Shown here one piece after another: positions 27,601-39,135 of a stretch of DNA of 64,000 bases (within the stretch, counting starts at the first letter, position 1; each line of letters begins with the position of its first letter). The stretch spans positions 10,167,501 through 10,231,500 of the forward strand of contig NC_092566.1 of the NCBI RefSeq assembly GCF_037975245.1, in the 5' to 3' direction. The stretch comes from Apostichopus japonicus (Eukaryota > Echinodermata > Holothuroidea > Aspidochirotida > Stichopodidae). The position numbers and the translations under genes were made by a program. The notes under the pieces are model-generated. The model was not told where the DNA came from. It did not search any database and saw only the letters and a program-made list of their open reading frames with translations.

Positions 27601-30600
27601 TCTCAAACATCACTACAGTAGTTAGATGATCTTCAAACGTCTGTTATGGCTAAGGGGAACGGATGCAGCAAGGGTGCATTTTGCGCGTTGGGTTGTAACT
27701 TTGCAATACTTTGACCAAACCATGTAAAACATTCACACATAACCGGACACCCCTAAATCTATCTAACAGTTCCATAAATCATTTGACTGAGCTTTCCTAA
27801 CTAGAGAGTCGTCCGATCGTCCGAGACGACCACAAATCACGCCAGACAACCTAAAACCTTGCTTAGGTTGTCTGACGGACGACTAGCTTAATTGCTGTAA
27901 GGGTTCAAGACTTCCAACAAAACTTGGAATAACCCTATTCTTGAAATAAAATTCCGTCCCAACATAAGAAATAAATCACACTTTGGTAAGTTCTGTAATG
28001 ACGGGAAATCCTACACTTTAGCTGTATGTGGATACTGTACATATATGCACTAATGGTTACGTACAGTATCGTATCATGTACAGTACACTACAGACCCTGG
28101 TGGCTGCGACCACACTTGTTTCCTGCCTCACGCACGTATGACAAGCTAGCTGGAGTACAACATGTATGCAGTACTATACTGTGCATATGGGTATACCGCA
28201 TGCTTCCTTTATGTTGCTGCAAAGTATGTGCTGTATACCCTGGGCTTACCCTTTTGTCTCCGGAAAAATAATCGGAAACGATTACGGAAATCATTTTTCA
28301 CTACCAGAGGCTTCCCCCAACCCAACATGATTAATAATGTGTCAAACACCACATAAAATGTCTATAACTCTACACTACAGTACAGTTCTAATCAAGAGTT
28401 GTTGACTCCGTAAGACTTGTCACAGAGAGGAAGCCTTTAGCCTCAGGCCGATAGACTAGGCCTGTGTAGCCTATCGTTACGGTACTTACCTACAAGGCTA
28501 AATCGATACATTTAGTATTACAGCACTTACATACGGCTCTCGTGAGATTATAAAAATCCAAATGCTTACATTTGGGCAACCGAAAAATCCTACGGACAAC
28601 CAAATATGAAGGCAAGGTTGTCCGAAGGCCAACCTTAATTTTCTTAAAAATGAGCCCTGAAAAGGGCAACGCAACCAGCACAAATTGCTACACCAACGCC
28701 ATGTTCTTCCCGTTGGAGCACCTGACGAATAGATAACTTGCAAACCTTAATTTCAAGAACAAACATTTATGCTACGAAATAAATCTTCAAAAAGCTATCT
28801 GATCAATGTATTCTGTGCAGTGTGGAACTTTACCCTATCTTTTATAGATGCTCACAGATTCTGGCACTGGGAATTTTTTGTGAAATTTACGCAAAGAATT
28901 CTCTGCAAGGAATTTGGGAAATAAATGAAAGCTCACCTAAATTAAGATACTGTTTATGTCTGGCTTGTAGAAGGATCTTCACTCTGTCCAAAGGGGCTAT
29001 GGTTGATTTAGCACAGCAACCAGCGACACCTTCATGCAAACAAAATAAAATTAAGTGTTTCATTGATCGTTAAATTTGATCTACCAATAAAAAAACAGTT
29101 AATTGTGCTGTGAGTTTTCGTTTAAAGACCTGAACGTTTAAACGGCCGATTTTTCGTTCGTTTAAACGTTCGCGAAAATCACGAGAAAACGCCAAGCACG
29201 CGTAGCGTGCGAGCATAAAGGCGTGGGGTCCAGGGGACCGCCCTAGGGCCCTGGTGGGGCGAAGACCCCGGAAAGGGAAAAGGAAAAGGAAATTTTTGCG
29301 TGTCTGGCGATAAAAAAATTCGCAGTTGAGGATGCAAAATACTGACAACTTTTTTAATTTAAATTGTCACGAAGCTGATGAAAAATTTTAAATGACAAGT
29401 TAGAGTAGCTATATTATGTTATAAAATGAAAAGAGATTTAATCTGTCTTACAATCTTTAAAAAGTTTAACTTACAGAACCTCCGATATTATGAAACAAAA
29501 ATCGTTCCGCAAAGCCCCGTTTCTAGACTGCCTAACAATGAATAGCGCGCACTAAACGTACAACAGTTAACAACTGCAGTACGGTTAACTACATTAGTAT
29601 ACTGTACATATGCTCAGAATTTTCCCAGGTACCTTGCCAAACAACTGTGCGCTCATCCCCTGTCTAACACCGGTTTGTTAACATTTTTGGCACGTTTCCA
29701 AGAAACGTTTCATGGAGTATGCCCTATGATACACGAGGCACAGTTCATACCATACAGTGAACACGCAGCACAAGATATCAAGCTATGGCCATCTTTATGA
29801 AAGTAAACCTTGTAATAAAATATGTTTTAGGCCACAAAGCATGATTAACTAATGCTTAACATTATTTCCATGTTCTTGTAGAAAACGTCAAGTTCGCAAA
29901 ATACAATTAGTTGTGTTTTTGTAGTTACGTGAGATCCGTAACCGACGAGGTGGTTAGGCTATTTGCTATACACTTAACTATGGTAGGACATTATTTTTTC
30001 CGTATTTTTGGAAATTCTAGAAAATACTTTCTTTTCCCCCCGCTTAACACCAGATGTGGTCTTACGGTTTATTCATAAATGGGTGTACTAGAGCCTTGTT
30101 TACATGACATTAGTTGCATTTAGCACGATATGCTAGTTTCACGTGAATTTTTCGAAAGTGGTTTGCTGGATCTTTCGTAAAATTTGAAAGGTGTACCAAC
30201 TTACTTTTTGTACACAATGGTAATTTCTCTACTGATTTTCAGAGTTTTTTTACGATCTCCAATCGATACATTCCTTTGATCATGTATTTGAACAACTATT
30301 ACCAAGTCGAGTATGCGACCGGTATTGTCTGGTGGGAGAGATCAACGTGATGGACAGGGATTGTAATCATTTCGATCGAACATGCATTGACTGGATTATC
30401 TGCGCCGCCGCTGTCGGCTCGATATAAAGTACACTTGTGCCGCAAATCAGGAAGTTTTCACAAAAGGATAACAGCGTTCAAGTTTAAGCCGGATACATCG
30501 GGGGGGGGGACAAAAGTAGGATTACGTTCGCGGTTTATGATTCGACTGATCGTAAGTTGTGTTGTTATTACGCGTAGTAGACAAAATAAACACGGGAATT

Positions 30601-31404
30601 GATACGCGATTTTTGCCAATAATTTAATTTTCAGTTGATATCATAGTTTCGTTTAAACGTTAATCAGGTTTTATTAAACGTTTAAACGATGTTTCGTTGG
30701 TTACACGTGTAAACGGCACAGCCCTATATACAATATACAGAGCAGACACAGTAATATCACTAGGTACATTTGAGTATAAACTTCTACAGAACACTGGTAA
30801 TGCCAACTTAAGGCTCAAAATTCTGAAATTCAATAAATATATCATACAAAGAATGTTAATGAAAAACATAAACTTGTGGTCCAAACTCACAACAACATAA
30901 TTTGTTTTGCTGCTGGGAATAAAAATAAAAACGTAACTGTATCTTACTATTTCAGAATTTTCAAGCAAGCTGTGTACTTACAGTAACACTACAAACTAGC
31001 ATTAATGTAGCTATTTTGCTGGATTAGTTCTTAAGTAGCATTAAGTTTAAAGTCGCTTAGGCCTAGGCCATACGGTAAAACTAGGCCGAAGTACGAACTT
31101 GTCAATCATCTGCTAACTGCAATACCAGGCGGTGTCCCACTTTTCAACCAAAGAATATGCTAACCCGGCTTAATGATGCAAGTTACTTTAACTATACCAA
31201 GGCCTAAGTTAGGCCTAGTGGTGACAATTATTGTACATAGTACTAGGCCTAACTTAGCTTGTACTAGGCCTAGTAGTAGTTGTAAGCTACATGAAATTTG
31301 TTGACTGTTAGTGACTGTTAGTGTTACTCACCCCCTGCTAACAAATTTTTGGCATAAAATACCCATTCTTTCTCGTTTGAAATCATTTTTTCTAAAATTT
31401 TCAT
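21612..31404 (-). CDS. SLC25A16: Mitochondrial solute carrier, SLC25A16 type (Graves disease carrier protein family)
   Basis: Eight exons were assembled on the minus strand: 31404-31332, 29029-28937, 27501-27331, 26349-26228, 24793-24727, 22997-22835, 22525-22463, 21774-21612. All junctions are GT-AG with compatible phases and sum to 915 nt (304 aa plus TAG). The product has three mitochondrial-carrier repeats with signatures APLDRVK (residues 36-42), YPLDMVR (121-127) and YPLDVVR (231-237). The stretches LAGGVAGCCAKSTIAPLDRV, YKGNGAMMVRIFPYGAIQF and RLAYQVKGQHLYRG match SLC25A16 far better than the related SLC25A42. The family sits in the inner mitochondrial membrane and is linked, through yeast Leu5, to coenzyme A import. 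I chose the ATG at 31404 because an in-frame stop lies just upstream; a second Met follows at residue 7. The N-terminus is short compared with the human protein. Intron 4 carries a duplication with a hAT insertion. Confidence 0.93.
23459..23692 (+). other. Unrecognised 77-codon ORF in SLC25A16 intron 5
   Basis: The ATG has a good context (AAAATGG) and follows promoter-like unique sequence. The product begins MEYTGLTPDILLVIIDDEIF and continues as an apparently helical, acidic segment (LAHRLRFVTALHKIFGDL), faintly recalling death-fold proteins. It may be a relic or a nested single exon; I cannot name it. Confidence 0.25.
23766..23785. repeat. Homopolymer C run (20)
   Basis: Uninterrupted C run in SLC25A16 intron 5. 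Confidence 0.95.
24484..24672 (+). pseudogene. Possible retrotransposon ORF1 relic
   Basis: The frame reads TLTWTCEACFVNTAKSQ, LLKMQELVHALTCEMGHG and SPKKRSLTPARPRKRS. A W-C-x2-C motif plus a helical segment and a basic tail resembles zinc-finger ORF1 proteins of LINEs. There is no longer frame around it. It lies in SLC25A16 intron 5. Confidence 0.3.
25411..26215. repeat. 211 bp tandem duplication in SLC25A16 intron 4
   Basis: Unit 1 (25411-25621) begins TGAATAGCCCTGACAAATTT and ends ACCTTACATTCAA. Unit 2 (25622-26215) repeats it with about 5-8% differences and is interrupted by the hAT-like element. Unit 2 ends only 12 nt from the exon 4 donor at 26227. Confidence 0.85.
25773..26142. mobile_element. 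Non-autonomous hAT-like element
   Basis: The 370 bp element starts CAGGGGTGGGCAACCT and ends with its exact complement. The 8 bp flanks are TTCTACAG (25765-25772) and TTCTACCG (26143-26150), one mismatch apart. The CAGGGGTGGGCAAC terminus followed by CGGCCC/GCGGCCC is typical of hAT (Charlie-type) elements, which make 8 bp duplications. No transposase is encoded. It lies in SLC25A16 intron 4 within the second copy of a tandem duplication, whose first copy shows roughly the empty site. Confidence 0.8.
27806..27896. repeat. Nested hairpins of the GACGACC family
   Basis: AGACAACCTAA and TTAGGTTGTCT pair around a short loop (AACCTTGC). Further out, TCGTCCG and CGGACGA can pair. It lies in SLC25A16 intron 2. 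Confidence 0.6.
29100..30730. mobile_element. Possible degraded inverted-end element with CGTTTAAACG motifs
   Basis: The left end (29108-29180) and right end (30645-30727) both carry clustered GTTTAAACG words, and loosely inverted termini GTGCTGTGAGTTTTCGTTTA and the complement of GTGTAAACGGCACAGCCC. A GC-rich hairpin (GGTCCAGGGGACCGCCCTAG, then GGCCCTGGTGGGG) lies at 29226-29260. No clear target duplication or ORF. It lies in SLC25A16 intron 1. Confidence 0.3.
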
Positions 31405-31639
31405 GAATCCATTTCAGAGACGTTTATAAGACAGAACTTTGCGAATCTCTTTTGCTGTAGGGGAGACGAGGGATCCGCTGGACTTTATTGGGAATCAGTA
31501 CCGACCGGCCATGGCCACTCGATTACGGAGTATTCGCTATGGGAAGCCAGCTGATAACATAACGTCACTCGAACTGTTCTGACTACAATGGCAGGAAATT
31601 CCTTATCTTGCTTTCATCACGAGATCCGATGAGGGGAGA

Positions 31640-32285
31640 CAATGGCATGGTTGGGATGAGGAATGTGGATGGGAACGGGACCGTGAATAGGAACGAGACC
31701 GTGCATAGGAACGGGACCCGTGGATGGGAACAGGGACCGTGGGTGGGAACAGGACCGTGGATGGGAAAGGGAACATGGACTGGAACACTGGCATGGATGG
31801 GAATGGGGACATGGAGACATGAACAGGGACGTGGATGGGAACTGGACCGTGGATGGGGACATGGACTGGAACACATGCATGGATAGGAATGGGGACATGG
31901 ATGGGAATGGGGACATGGATGGGAATGGGGACATGGATGGGAATGGAGACATGGATGGGAATGGAGACATGGATTGGAACAGGGACGTGGATGGGAACTG
32001 GACCGTGGATGGGAATGGGAACATGGACTGGAACACTGGCATGGATGGGAAGTGGGACATTGATGGGAATGGAGACATGGATTGGAACAGGGACGTGGAT
32101 GGGAACTGGACCGTGGATGGGAATGGGGACATGGACTGGAACACTGATATGGATGGGAAGTGGGACATGGTTGGGAATGGAGACATGGATTGGAACAGGG
32201 ACGTGGATGGGAACATGGACTGGAACGTGGATGAGAACTGGACCATGGATGGGAGTGGGGACAAGGATGGAAGGGGGTGGGAAAG
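31640..32285. repeat. G-rich minisatellite, hexamer-based 18 bp unit
   Basis: About 640 bp of degenerate hexamers (GACATG, GATGGG, AATGGG, GGAACA, TGGACT) mostly arranged as 18 bp units such as GACATGGATGGGAATGGG, with higher-order blocks of about 120 bp (compare 31970-32090 with 32080-32200). Strong G bias on the plus strand. The long open frames on both strands are by-products of a period divisible by three. It begins about 240 bp upstream of the SLC25A16 start codon. Confidence 0.9.
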
Positions 32286-32289
32286 GCGG

Positions 32290-33690
32290 GAGACTGCGAT
32301 GGTTTTTGCCAAGGGACTTCCAATTTCAAGAACGAGGCATCCATTCTTTCAAATTGTCACGACTTGAAAGAATCTATTTACTGTATTAAGGTAATAACAT
32401 AACAATTCCATCAGGGTTATTGAAGGAACATAGCCACCATTTTCGTCTTTAGACATTAGACCATGAGCATGCAAACTATGGATTATTCCAGATGTAGGTA
32501 AATTTATCTACAGTTTTTGAGGCTTCCTGATTTCCATAGTCCAAGCTAGCTTTCATGCATTTTGAGTTTAAAGGGTAGGGTCTGGTGGATCCTGGCTCAG
32601 TCCTCATAGACGCTGCTGGGTCGCAGGATTAACATATCATGGCTGAGGGGGACATGGTGCACAAAGACATTCAAGGAACTGGAAGTATATACATGGTAGG
32701 GGGAGGAGAAACATTAACCACATTGTTCATGCATATTTCATGCAATTGTACAACAAACTTTCCTTGAGGATGTTACTGCAATAATGAAAATATTCTTGAC
32801 ACAGGTGTAAATGAAGTCAGAGCAAAATGTATTTACAATTCTATATATCAAACAAATATTACAACAACTAAAACTTGAGAGGATTATTGTTTTTCTGCCT
32901 TCAGGGATGGATATTTTAACTGGAAGAAACTGGATCAAGCAAACTATGGTTAGAGCATCCTGAGATTTCCATTATCTCACTGGACTAGTGATGTGTCAGG
33001 AGTGGACCATCTCTTTCTCGTCGAGTTCTGAATGTTTGAACAATCTCGCCTCAACACTGAATCTGTATTGCCCTTAAATATGGTAGAGAGTATGCTCACT
33101 TATAGTCAGACTTTTAGCACTCTGTACATTGCTACTCTTTAAAAATGATTTTCCCTCTCTGAAACAAAGGAGTACAAGAGTAACAGACCCTCTTCATTTC
33201 ACCCTCCCCCAAACCAGTCCACAAGTTATTTGTACAAACATTTTGCAAAATCAGCCCATTAACATTTTGGAGAAGAAACATATGACATATGTCTTAATCT
33301 TCAATTGATTTTTCATTGACAGAAATAACCAATTAATGACCGTATAAATGTTAGCTTGTGTAAAACCTCAAACATTTGTCTGTTTAAAGTATGAAAAATT
33401 TAAACTGCATAAACAAAAATTAGAATGTTTATTCACAAATTCAGAAGACAAAACTTCACTTGAGATGTGCAGTCATGCCCTCCTCAGGTATTTTTACTTA
33501 TTTTATTTTATCTTCTCTTATTTATCTTATTTTTACTTATCTTCTTAACCATCTTTCAAATCCCACTTTGTTACTACAGCAGCAGGAATGATTTGCTACT
33601 TTTGTAAATCAAACCACTGAAGAAGTTGCAATGCTTGTCCAGTTCCTCCTCTTCATATACTCTCATCTCAGACTTAGCCGTTTTTCCAGT
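32290..33690. other. Spacer between SLC25A16 and the DYDC1-like gene
   Basis: Unique AT-rich DNA with no exon-like sequence; a T-rich TTATTTTATCTT tract lies at 33500-33545. Confidence 0.5.
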
Positions 33691-33698
33691 TCCGCAAG

Positions 33699-33704
33699 TT
33701 TATT
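33699..33704 (-). terminator. DYDC1-like gene polyadenylation signal
   Basis: TTTATT on the plus strand (AATAAA on the minus) lies 53 nt beyond the stop codon at 33757. Confidence 0.5.
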
Positions 33705-33756
33705 ATATTGACAGGTTTGAGTAGAAGATAGAGATCTGTTAGACGAGGTGGGACGA

Positions 33757-36700
33757 TCATGTGGCATCACCCTCTGTCTCTTCCTTTGTTTCAGGAGCAG
33801 CTTCTGGTTCCTCAGTTGCTCCAGCTTCTCCTTCTGTTGTACCTTCTGTCTTTTCTGCTGCTGCTTGTTCTTCCTCCTGAGCAGGTGGCTGCTCCTCTGC
33901 ATTTCCTGCAGGAGCATCTTCACCCTATGAAGAAAAGAATAGCATAAAAACATTATAACATTTATGATGGGAAGGACTTTCAAACATTTACTTTAAACGG
34001 AAGTACATTGGGACCAACAGAACTTGCAAACAATGGCTGACTGTCAGTACTTCCTTCATGACACTTTATAAGGTCCTGAGCAAGCAATTTCTGAAAGGCA
34101 ATCAATTTCTTATCAAATTTTAGGTTCAATTATCAACTTCTTTCATTGAGTCTCACTAACATGATATCTAACCAAAAATAGTCAAATGGCAGTTGACTTG
34201 CTGCATTAACACATGGAGCTTGCTTATTCTTAAATTGACAGTGTGTCAACCTGACATTTGTTGACTTGTCAAGTTCTACTAACAAAACATTTTGACAAAA
34301 TTCTGAGAATGTTGAGATGTTTTATGATAACTTGACAACAAGTCCAAAACACTATATTTCTTTATTTGTAAAGTTACATAACATGACACTTTCACAAAAA
34401 AGTATCAAATTGTCAAGATGTAGTGTTATACTAACATTACACTTAAGTCTACTACTCATTTGCCACTTCAGAACTGTTGTAACAATGAAAACAACAAGTT
34501 TAATGCAAACTCTGTAAAACGATACTCTCATAGAACATATTTCTAAGACAGCATACATAACATTATACAGCTTTGTCACGTAAGTGGATGCAAAATTCCT
34601 GGTATTGATATGCTTCACTGTGTGCATTGGAGCACCTGTATCGCATATAAAGAGTAACTAAATTCCAGGTTTCTCGGCTCCTTATTGTTGGTATGTTTCA
34701 CCGAGATATATGGGAATACCTGTGCTTACAAATTGTAAGGGCCGTTACGTCATATTAGATTCGTGGTTTTTTTAAAGTTGATGTTAGGGTGGGGTACAGG
34801 AAAGTTAGTTAGTTGCATTCCATCTGGTAACGATATCACGTCGGACAGAGAGGTAGTTTCTCCGTTATTGAGAACGGGAGTTAGCATATTCATAAAAAGG
34901 CAATGAGGTCTTAAATTGAGTTAGTATTATATTGTTAATGAGGACAATTTTGCGTATACTTGTTATTGAGAACAAGCCGCTACATACCGTATATTCTCGA
35001 CGCAAGTGCAATTATTCGTTTGTGAGAAGCGGAGTTTGCTGTATAGTAAACCAGATTACGGGCAGGCGACCCCCAATAATCTGTGAGTATTCTAAGTATT
35101 AATGTAAAATTGGTATATTCTAGGACCACATTAAATGAGAGAGTGTCATCATTTCGTAAATTTATTTGTAAGTAAACTGTATGATCCAAAGTGCTTGAAT
35201 TGAAACGAAATTCTTAAAAGTGGTCGAATACCTAGTAGAAATGCTGAGACTAATACATGTAACGAGAGCTAGTTTCATTTTGTCGCATAATTGGTTTATT
35301 ATTGAGATTGTATGGAATTTATATTTGATTGATTGATTTATTTGTTGTATCACGTGAATATGTACAATGTGATAGGAAATCTTCTAAAAAAGCTTCAGAT
35401 GGCTTAACAAAGTAGAGGACTCCCTGTAAAGAAAAGGGAAGAGTAAACTAAATATATAAGAGCCTTAATTGTTTGAGGAACAAGGGCAGATCTTAAATTT
35501 GTCGCATAAAGAATTTATTGTGAAAATTTGTAAGATTATTTTTAGAAAGCAAAGGAAATGCTGTATCATGTTTACGTTAATGTGTCTCGTAAGGAGTGAG
35601 AGTTAAAATGTCCCTTATAAGTTGCGATAAATCAATCGTAGTTTTGCTTCCGGAAATTGACCGTATGTTTAAAACAAATATTAGGAATGGTTTTGTTCCT
35701 CTGTTTGTCTACAGGGTTTTATTTTTGGTGACTCCAAAACTAACTGCCTGGGGTCACGGGGGTATTCTTCCGTGCCGAAAGATGTGGTCTGGTCCACACT
35801 TTTAAGACGCCGAATACAGGTATCCTACTTTGACACGTGCGAAAAGCTGAATGGTTTGACTCCGTCTATAGCGACTACCTTGTGGGCGGTGATCTTCTGA
35901 AGCCTGTCCTAAAGCGTACTATAGCAGTGTCAGTTAGCATAAAGGGGGTAGGATTCACTGGATAAGTATCCAAGGGGGTGTAGTTATTTTCATATGTGCA
36001 TTTCTTTTATGTTTTCTTTTACCAATAGTCATTGAAATATCTCGTGCCAATAAATCCATGAGAATTAAAAGCAGAGTGTTTGCGTGGTTTCTTGATTATC
36101 AATTGAGCGTTACTTTCTAGAAAGGGTCACTATGTGTCACTTGTGACAAGCTTTTTAGATTGTAAGTTGGCAATAGCTTTTCATAGTTATTCAAGCTAAG
36201 AAATTTACATTACCCCAACGTTGGGCATAAAATTCATTCTATTATTTTCTATGGGAACTGGACAACATTACTGTCTGCATTAGGTGATATTAATTAGGTC
36301 AATGGATGAAGAGCAGTTGGGGGGGGGGGAGGATTATCTTCTTTTCTAGTTATGTTCACAAACCTCTGGTTGTTCAGCTACAACATTTCCTTCCTCATTG
36401 TTTCCTTGTGCTTCCTCTTCCGGCACTTCTTCACCTTCTGGTACAGTCTCTAAGTTTGGTGCTCCTGGTAGATTGCTACGATCTTTGCTTGAAACAGGAG
36501 CAAGATTAGATTCTTCTGGCTGTGGTTCTGGCTCAAGAGCCTGTTTCCAAGAGAGAAAAGAGCTAATGCCAAAATTTAAATAAGTAGATAAATCAATCAA
36601 TCAATCAATAATACAAGGAATTTTATTTCAGCAACTATCCAGAAAAAGAATGCTTTTTATCTTACTTACATTCACAATGTACGGTATGAACATGTTTACT

Positions 36701-37639
36701 CTTTTGTGAGACAAATATGAAAAGACAAAAATACCTTCTTTTGTTCTGCTTCTAGTTGGGCAATTTTTTCTGCTTCTTGCCTCATTTTCTCTTGAACTTC
36801 TTTCTCCTTTTCTGATTCTTCTTGTTCTTTGATCAACTGGGCTGCAAAGTCTGATTCCTGCAGTCAAAAGCAATTGGTTTGGAAAGAAAGAATAAAACAA
36901 GAACCAATGGGATCATCATTTTTAAAGGAGACTGGATGGTAATATAAACAAGACAAAGCCTTTTTTTTGTATTTTTTTATTATTTTTTTTATTATTGTCA
37001 TCTTTAATGAGGGTTGTCCTGCTCAGTGCAGAAGCACTGCTTTCCAGAGGAGCCCTCTCATTACATATTGATCTCAATTATAAATGTCAGAGAAACAAAA
37101 CCTGGTTTTCCATGTTATACCTTTGTCACTGTATACACCAGAGTAGTATTCTCAAATTGTAAGTAAAATTGTCAAATATGATGATAATCAATGTTATCAA
37201 ATAATTTTGATTTTGCCACAACCTCCAGGAAAGTTTGTTTCAAACTGGTAGCACTTCAAGATGATGAACCTTTGGCATTACAGGTGGTGTTTCTCTTTCA
37301 GCTGAGGACTAATGTACTACTCATATGTAATTGTAAGAAACTATGTAGGAAATAAAATATAGCACAATAGAAATTGTGACAAAATTTAGTGTATAGAAGC
37401 ATCATTCTGTACTTATAGTAGGGTTGTTTGTAATGTCCTGAAAAACCTGAATTCAAATTTACCATTTTGTAATAAGCTTCATTCTCCTTGAATTTGTAAA
37501 GCCATTGTGCAATGTACTCAATAGGATCAGCTGGCCTTTTCTCAATAACTTCTGCCAGAGCTGAAGATAAGCAATCACCCAGGTGTGTTTTCAAATACTC
37601 TGTGTCCATACCACCTGCAGAATTTTCCATTTTTGTCAT
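33757..37639 (-). CDS. DYDC1: DPY30-motif protein, DYDC1-like
   Basis: Four minus-strand exons, 37639-37463, 36857-36735, 36540-36364 and 33924-33757, join in phase 0 to give 645 nt (214 aa, stop TGA). Residues about 14-55 form a DPY30 dimerisation motif (YLKTHLGDCLSSALAEVIEK, then RPADPIEYIAQWLYKFKEN). Exon 2 is a charged coiled coil rich in Glu, Lys and Gln. Exon 3 has GAPNLETVPEGEE, recalling RYGAPNL plus an acidic patch in DYDC1. Exon 4 is an Ala/Glu/Thr-rich acidic tail that ends earlier than overlapping frames suggest. DYDC proteins (about 177 aa in human) are tied to sperm development and axonemal or DPY30-type complexes; the longer acidic tail is unlike the human form. The start codon directly follows an acceptor-like TTCATCCAG, so an untranslated first exon further upstream is likely. 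A second Met lies at residue 4. The symbol is by similarity; DYDC2 is an alternative. Confidence 0.85.
34736..36112. mobile_element. Possible solo LTR-like insertion
   Basis: The segment starts TGTAAGGGCCGTTACG and ends near ATTGAGCGTTAC. It contains a TATATAAG box (about 35454) and an AATAAA (about 36050) in the right order and is richer in CpG than its surroundings. I could not find a clear target duplication. It lies in the third intron of the DYDC1-like gene. Confidence 0.25.
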
Positions 37640-39135
37640 CTGGATGAAATCTGAAAAAGATGATTAATATGAATTAGGCCTAGTGTAATAAAATCAAATG
37701 TTAATAATAAACATTCCATCAAACTATAATACTTACACTTACCCTAGTTGTGGTATGGTAACAGTCTAGCTGATAAGTCAAACTGGTTAAAATATTTCAT
37801 GAATTTATCTCATAATTTATAATCAACATAAAATAAAACTGTTAGCAACTGCTTATCCACTAAAGAGCCTGTGTAGGAGAATGTGTAAAAGTAAGTTGGC
37901 CTGACGTTTCGATCCTGGTAGGATCTTCTTCAAGTTCAAAGGCTATAAATTTATAATCAAAGCAAAGTTCAAAAAGTAATAGCTCTAAATATGCCATTTT
38001 TTTGGTGTGAGTTGATATTATCACCAACGCAAATTGATATATCTTGTTATTATGTTAATATTACGTTTGCACTGATTTAAACCTCTTAGCTTTAGATATA
38101 GGCTATGGATGCTGACATAAGATTATGAATGGGACAACTAACGTTAGTCTCAGGCGTACACTAGCCTACTGCATATGAGTACAGTGCAACAAACATGAGC
38201 AAAATGTGAATTTGGGAACCTGCAGAGTAAGGGTAAACTAACAGACATAATAAGGCTTAGGCCTAACTTAGTCGTAACACCGATATAACCAATGCCTAAG
38301 TTAGGCCATTACTATTACTAAGGTCAAGGAGAGTGTCTGACGTACTGTAGGTCTCGTGGAATAGGTATCAGCCAGTCCTAACGTTAAACTACAGTCTCAG
38401 AGGATGCGCAGTTGGCCGAATGGCAACTTGGACGTGTGTTTCCTAATAACTATTCATCTACTATGCTATTTCAGAAACTCGTTCACAGGAAACAATGAAA
38501 TATGTGCTACTCTTTTTTTTTACTTGTCAAAATGTTTTGGAAGAAATATCGGTAAGATTAAACTCACTGAATTGTCAAGCGATTCCTTTCTATTCTGCTA
38601 CCAGTGCACTCAAGTCGCATGGAAACCGTAACCATGTAAATAACCCATAAATAAATTTCTACCCAAAACATATTTATAATAAAAGCTTCAAGATATTATC
38701 AAAATTTCATCAATACGTTCTTAAAATAAAAAATCGTAACACTTGAAAGACTTTCGAAATTTAAAGGTACAAGGTGTATTAACAAATAGGCATATCAGTG
38801 ATTATGTACCTGGCATTACATGTCCTAATTTTTAAAATGGCTGCCCCCATGGTAAAACCTGTGTTTTGTACTTCCAGATCGATCTTACAAGGTATTTGAC
38901 CATAGTAGATGCGTTTACACTAACAAGTTAACCAGTGATACGATTAAGTATAAGTGATCGAATAGTAACACCAGGTTTGGCTAGACGATTGAAGTTTAGT
39001 ACTTTCTCCTGTTTCGTAGTGTCGTATAAACAAAGTAAAATCTGCCTAACGTTGTGCTACATTTAACACTAGCACTGCAGTTGGCTAGTGCAACTACTAC
39101 AAGTACCAATTCCGCACTCCCACAGGTTCCCTGTT
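37640..39135. promoter_or_regulatory. Divergent intergenic region between the DYDC1-like gene and MRPL1
   Basis: About 1.5 kb separates the two starts. It contains TTAGGCCTA words (37675, 38250-38320), a dispersed-repeat copy at 37.9 kb and an AAAATGGCTGCC (YY1-like) motif near 38835. A CAAGATGGCC motif lies at 39226, inside the provisional MRPL1 first exon. It probably holds both promoters and a 5' untranslated exon of the DYDC1-like gene. Confidence 0.5.
37858..37955. repeat. Single copy of the GGATCTTCTTCA repeat family
   Basis: Contains AAAGAGCCTGTGTAGGAGAA, GTGTAAAAGTAAGTTGGCCT, GACGTTTCGATCCTGGTAGG and ATCTTCTTCAAG, the same word order as the complement of 45740-45840. It lies between the DYDC1-like gene and MRPL1. 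Confidence 0.6.

Noticed and set aside
31640-32285. CRISPR-like array
   Set aside because: Units are contiguous and degenerate without spacers, and the window is clearly animal DNA.
31583-32367. Long overlapping ORFs (up to 253 codons) on both strands
   Set aside because: They are produced by a minisatellite whose period is a multiple of three; the products are low-complexity His/Pro/Ser or Met/Asp/Gly repeats.
33663-33983. 106-codon minus-strand frame rich in Gln/Lys/Arg
   Set aside because: It is the wrong frame of the last DYDC1-like exon; the phase set by the preceding exon gives the Glu/Ala-rich reading ending at TGA 33757.
38833-38847. ATGGCTGCCCCCATG as the MRPL1 start exon
   Set aside because: The GT following it gives phase 0, which is incompatible with the reading frame required by exons 2 and 3.
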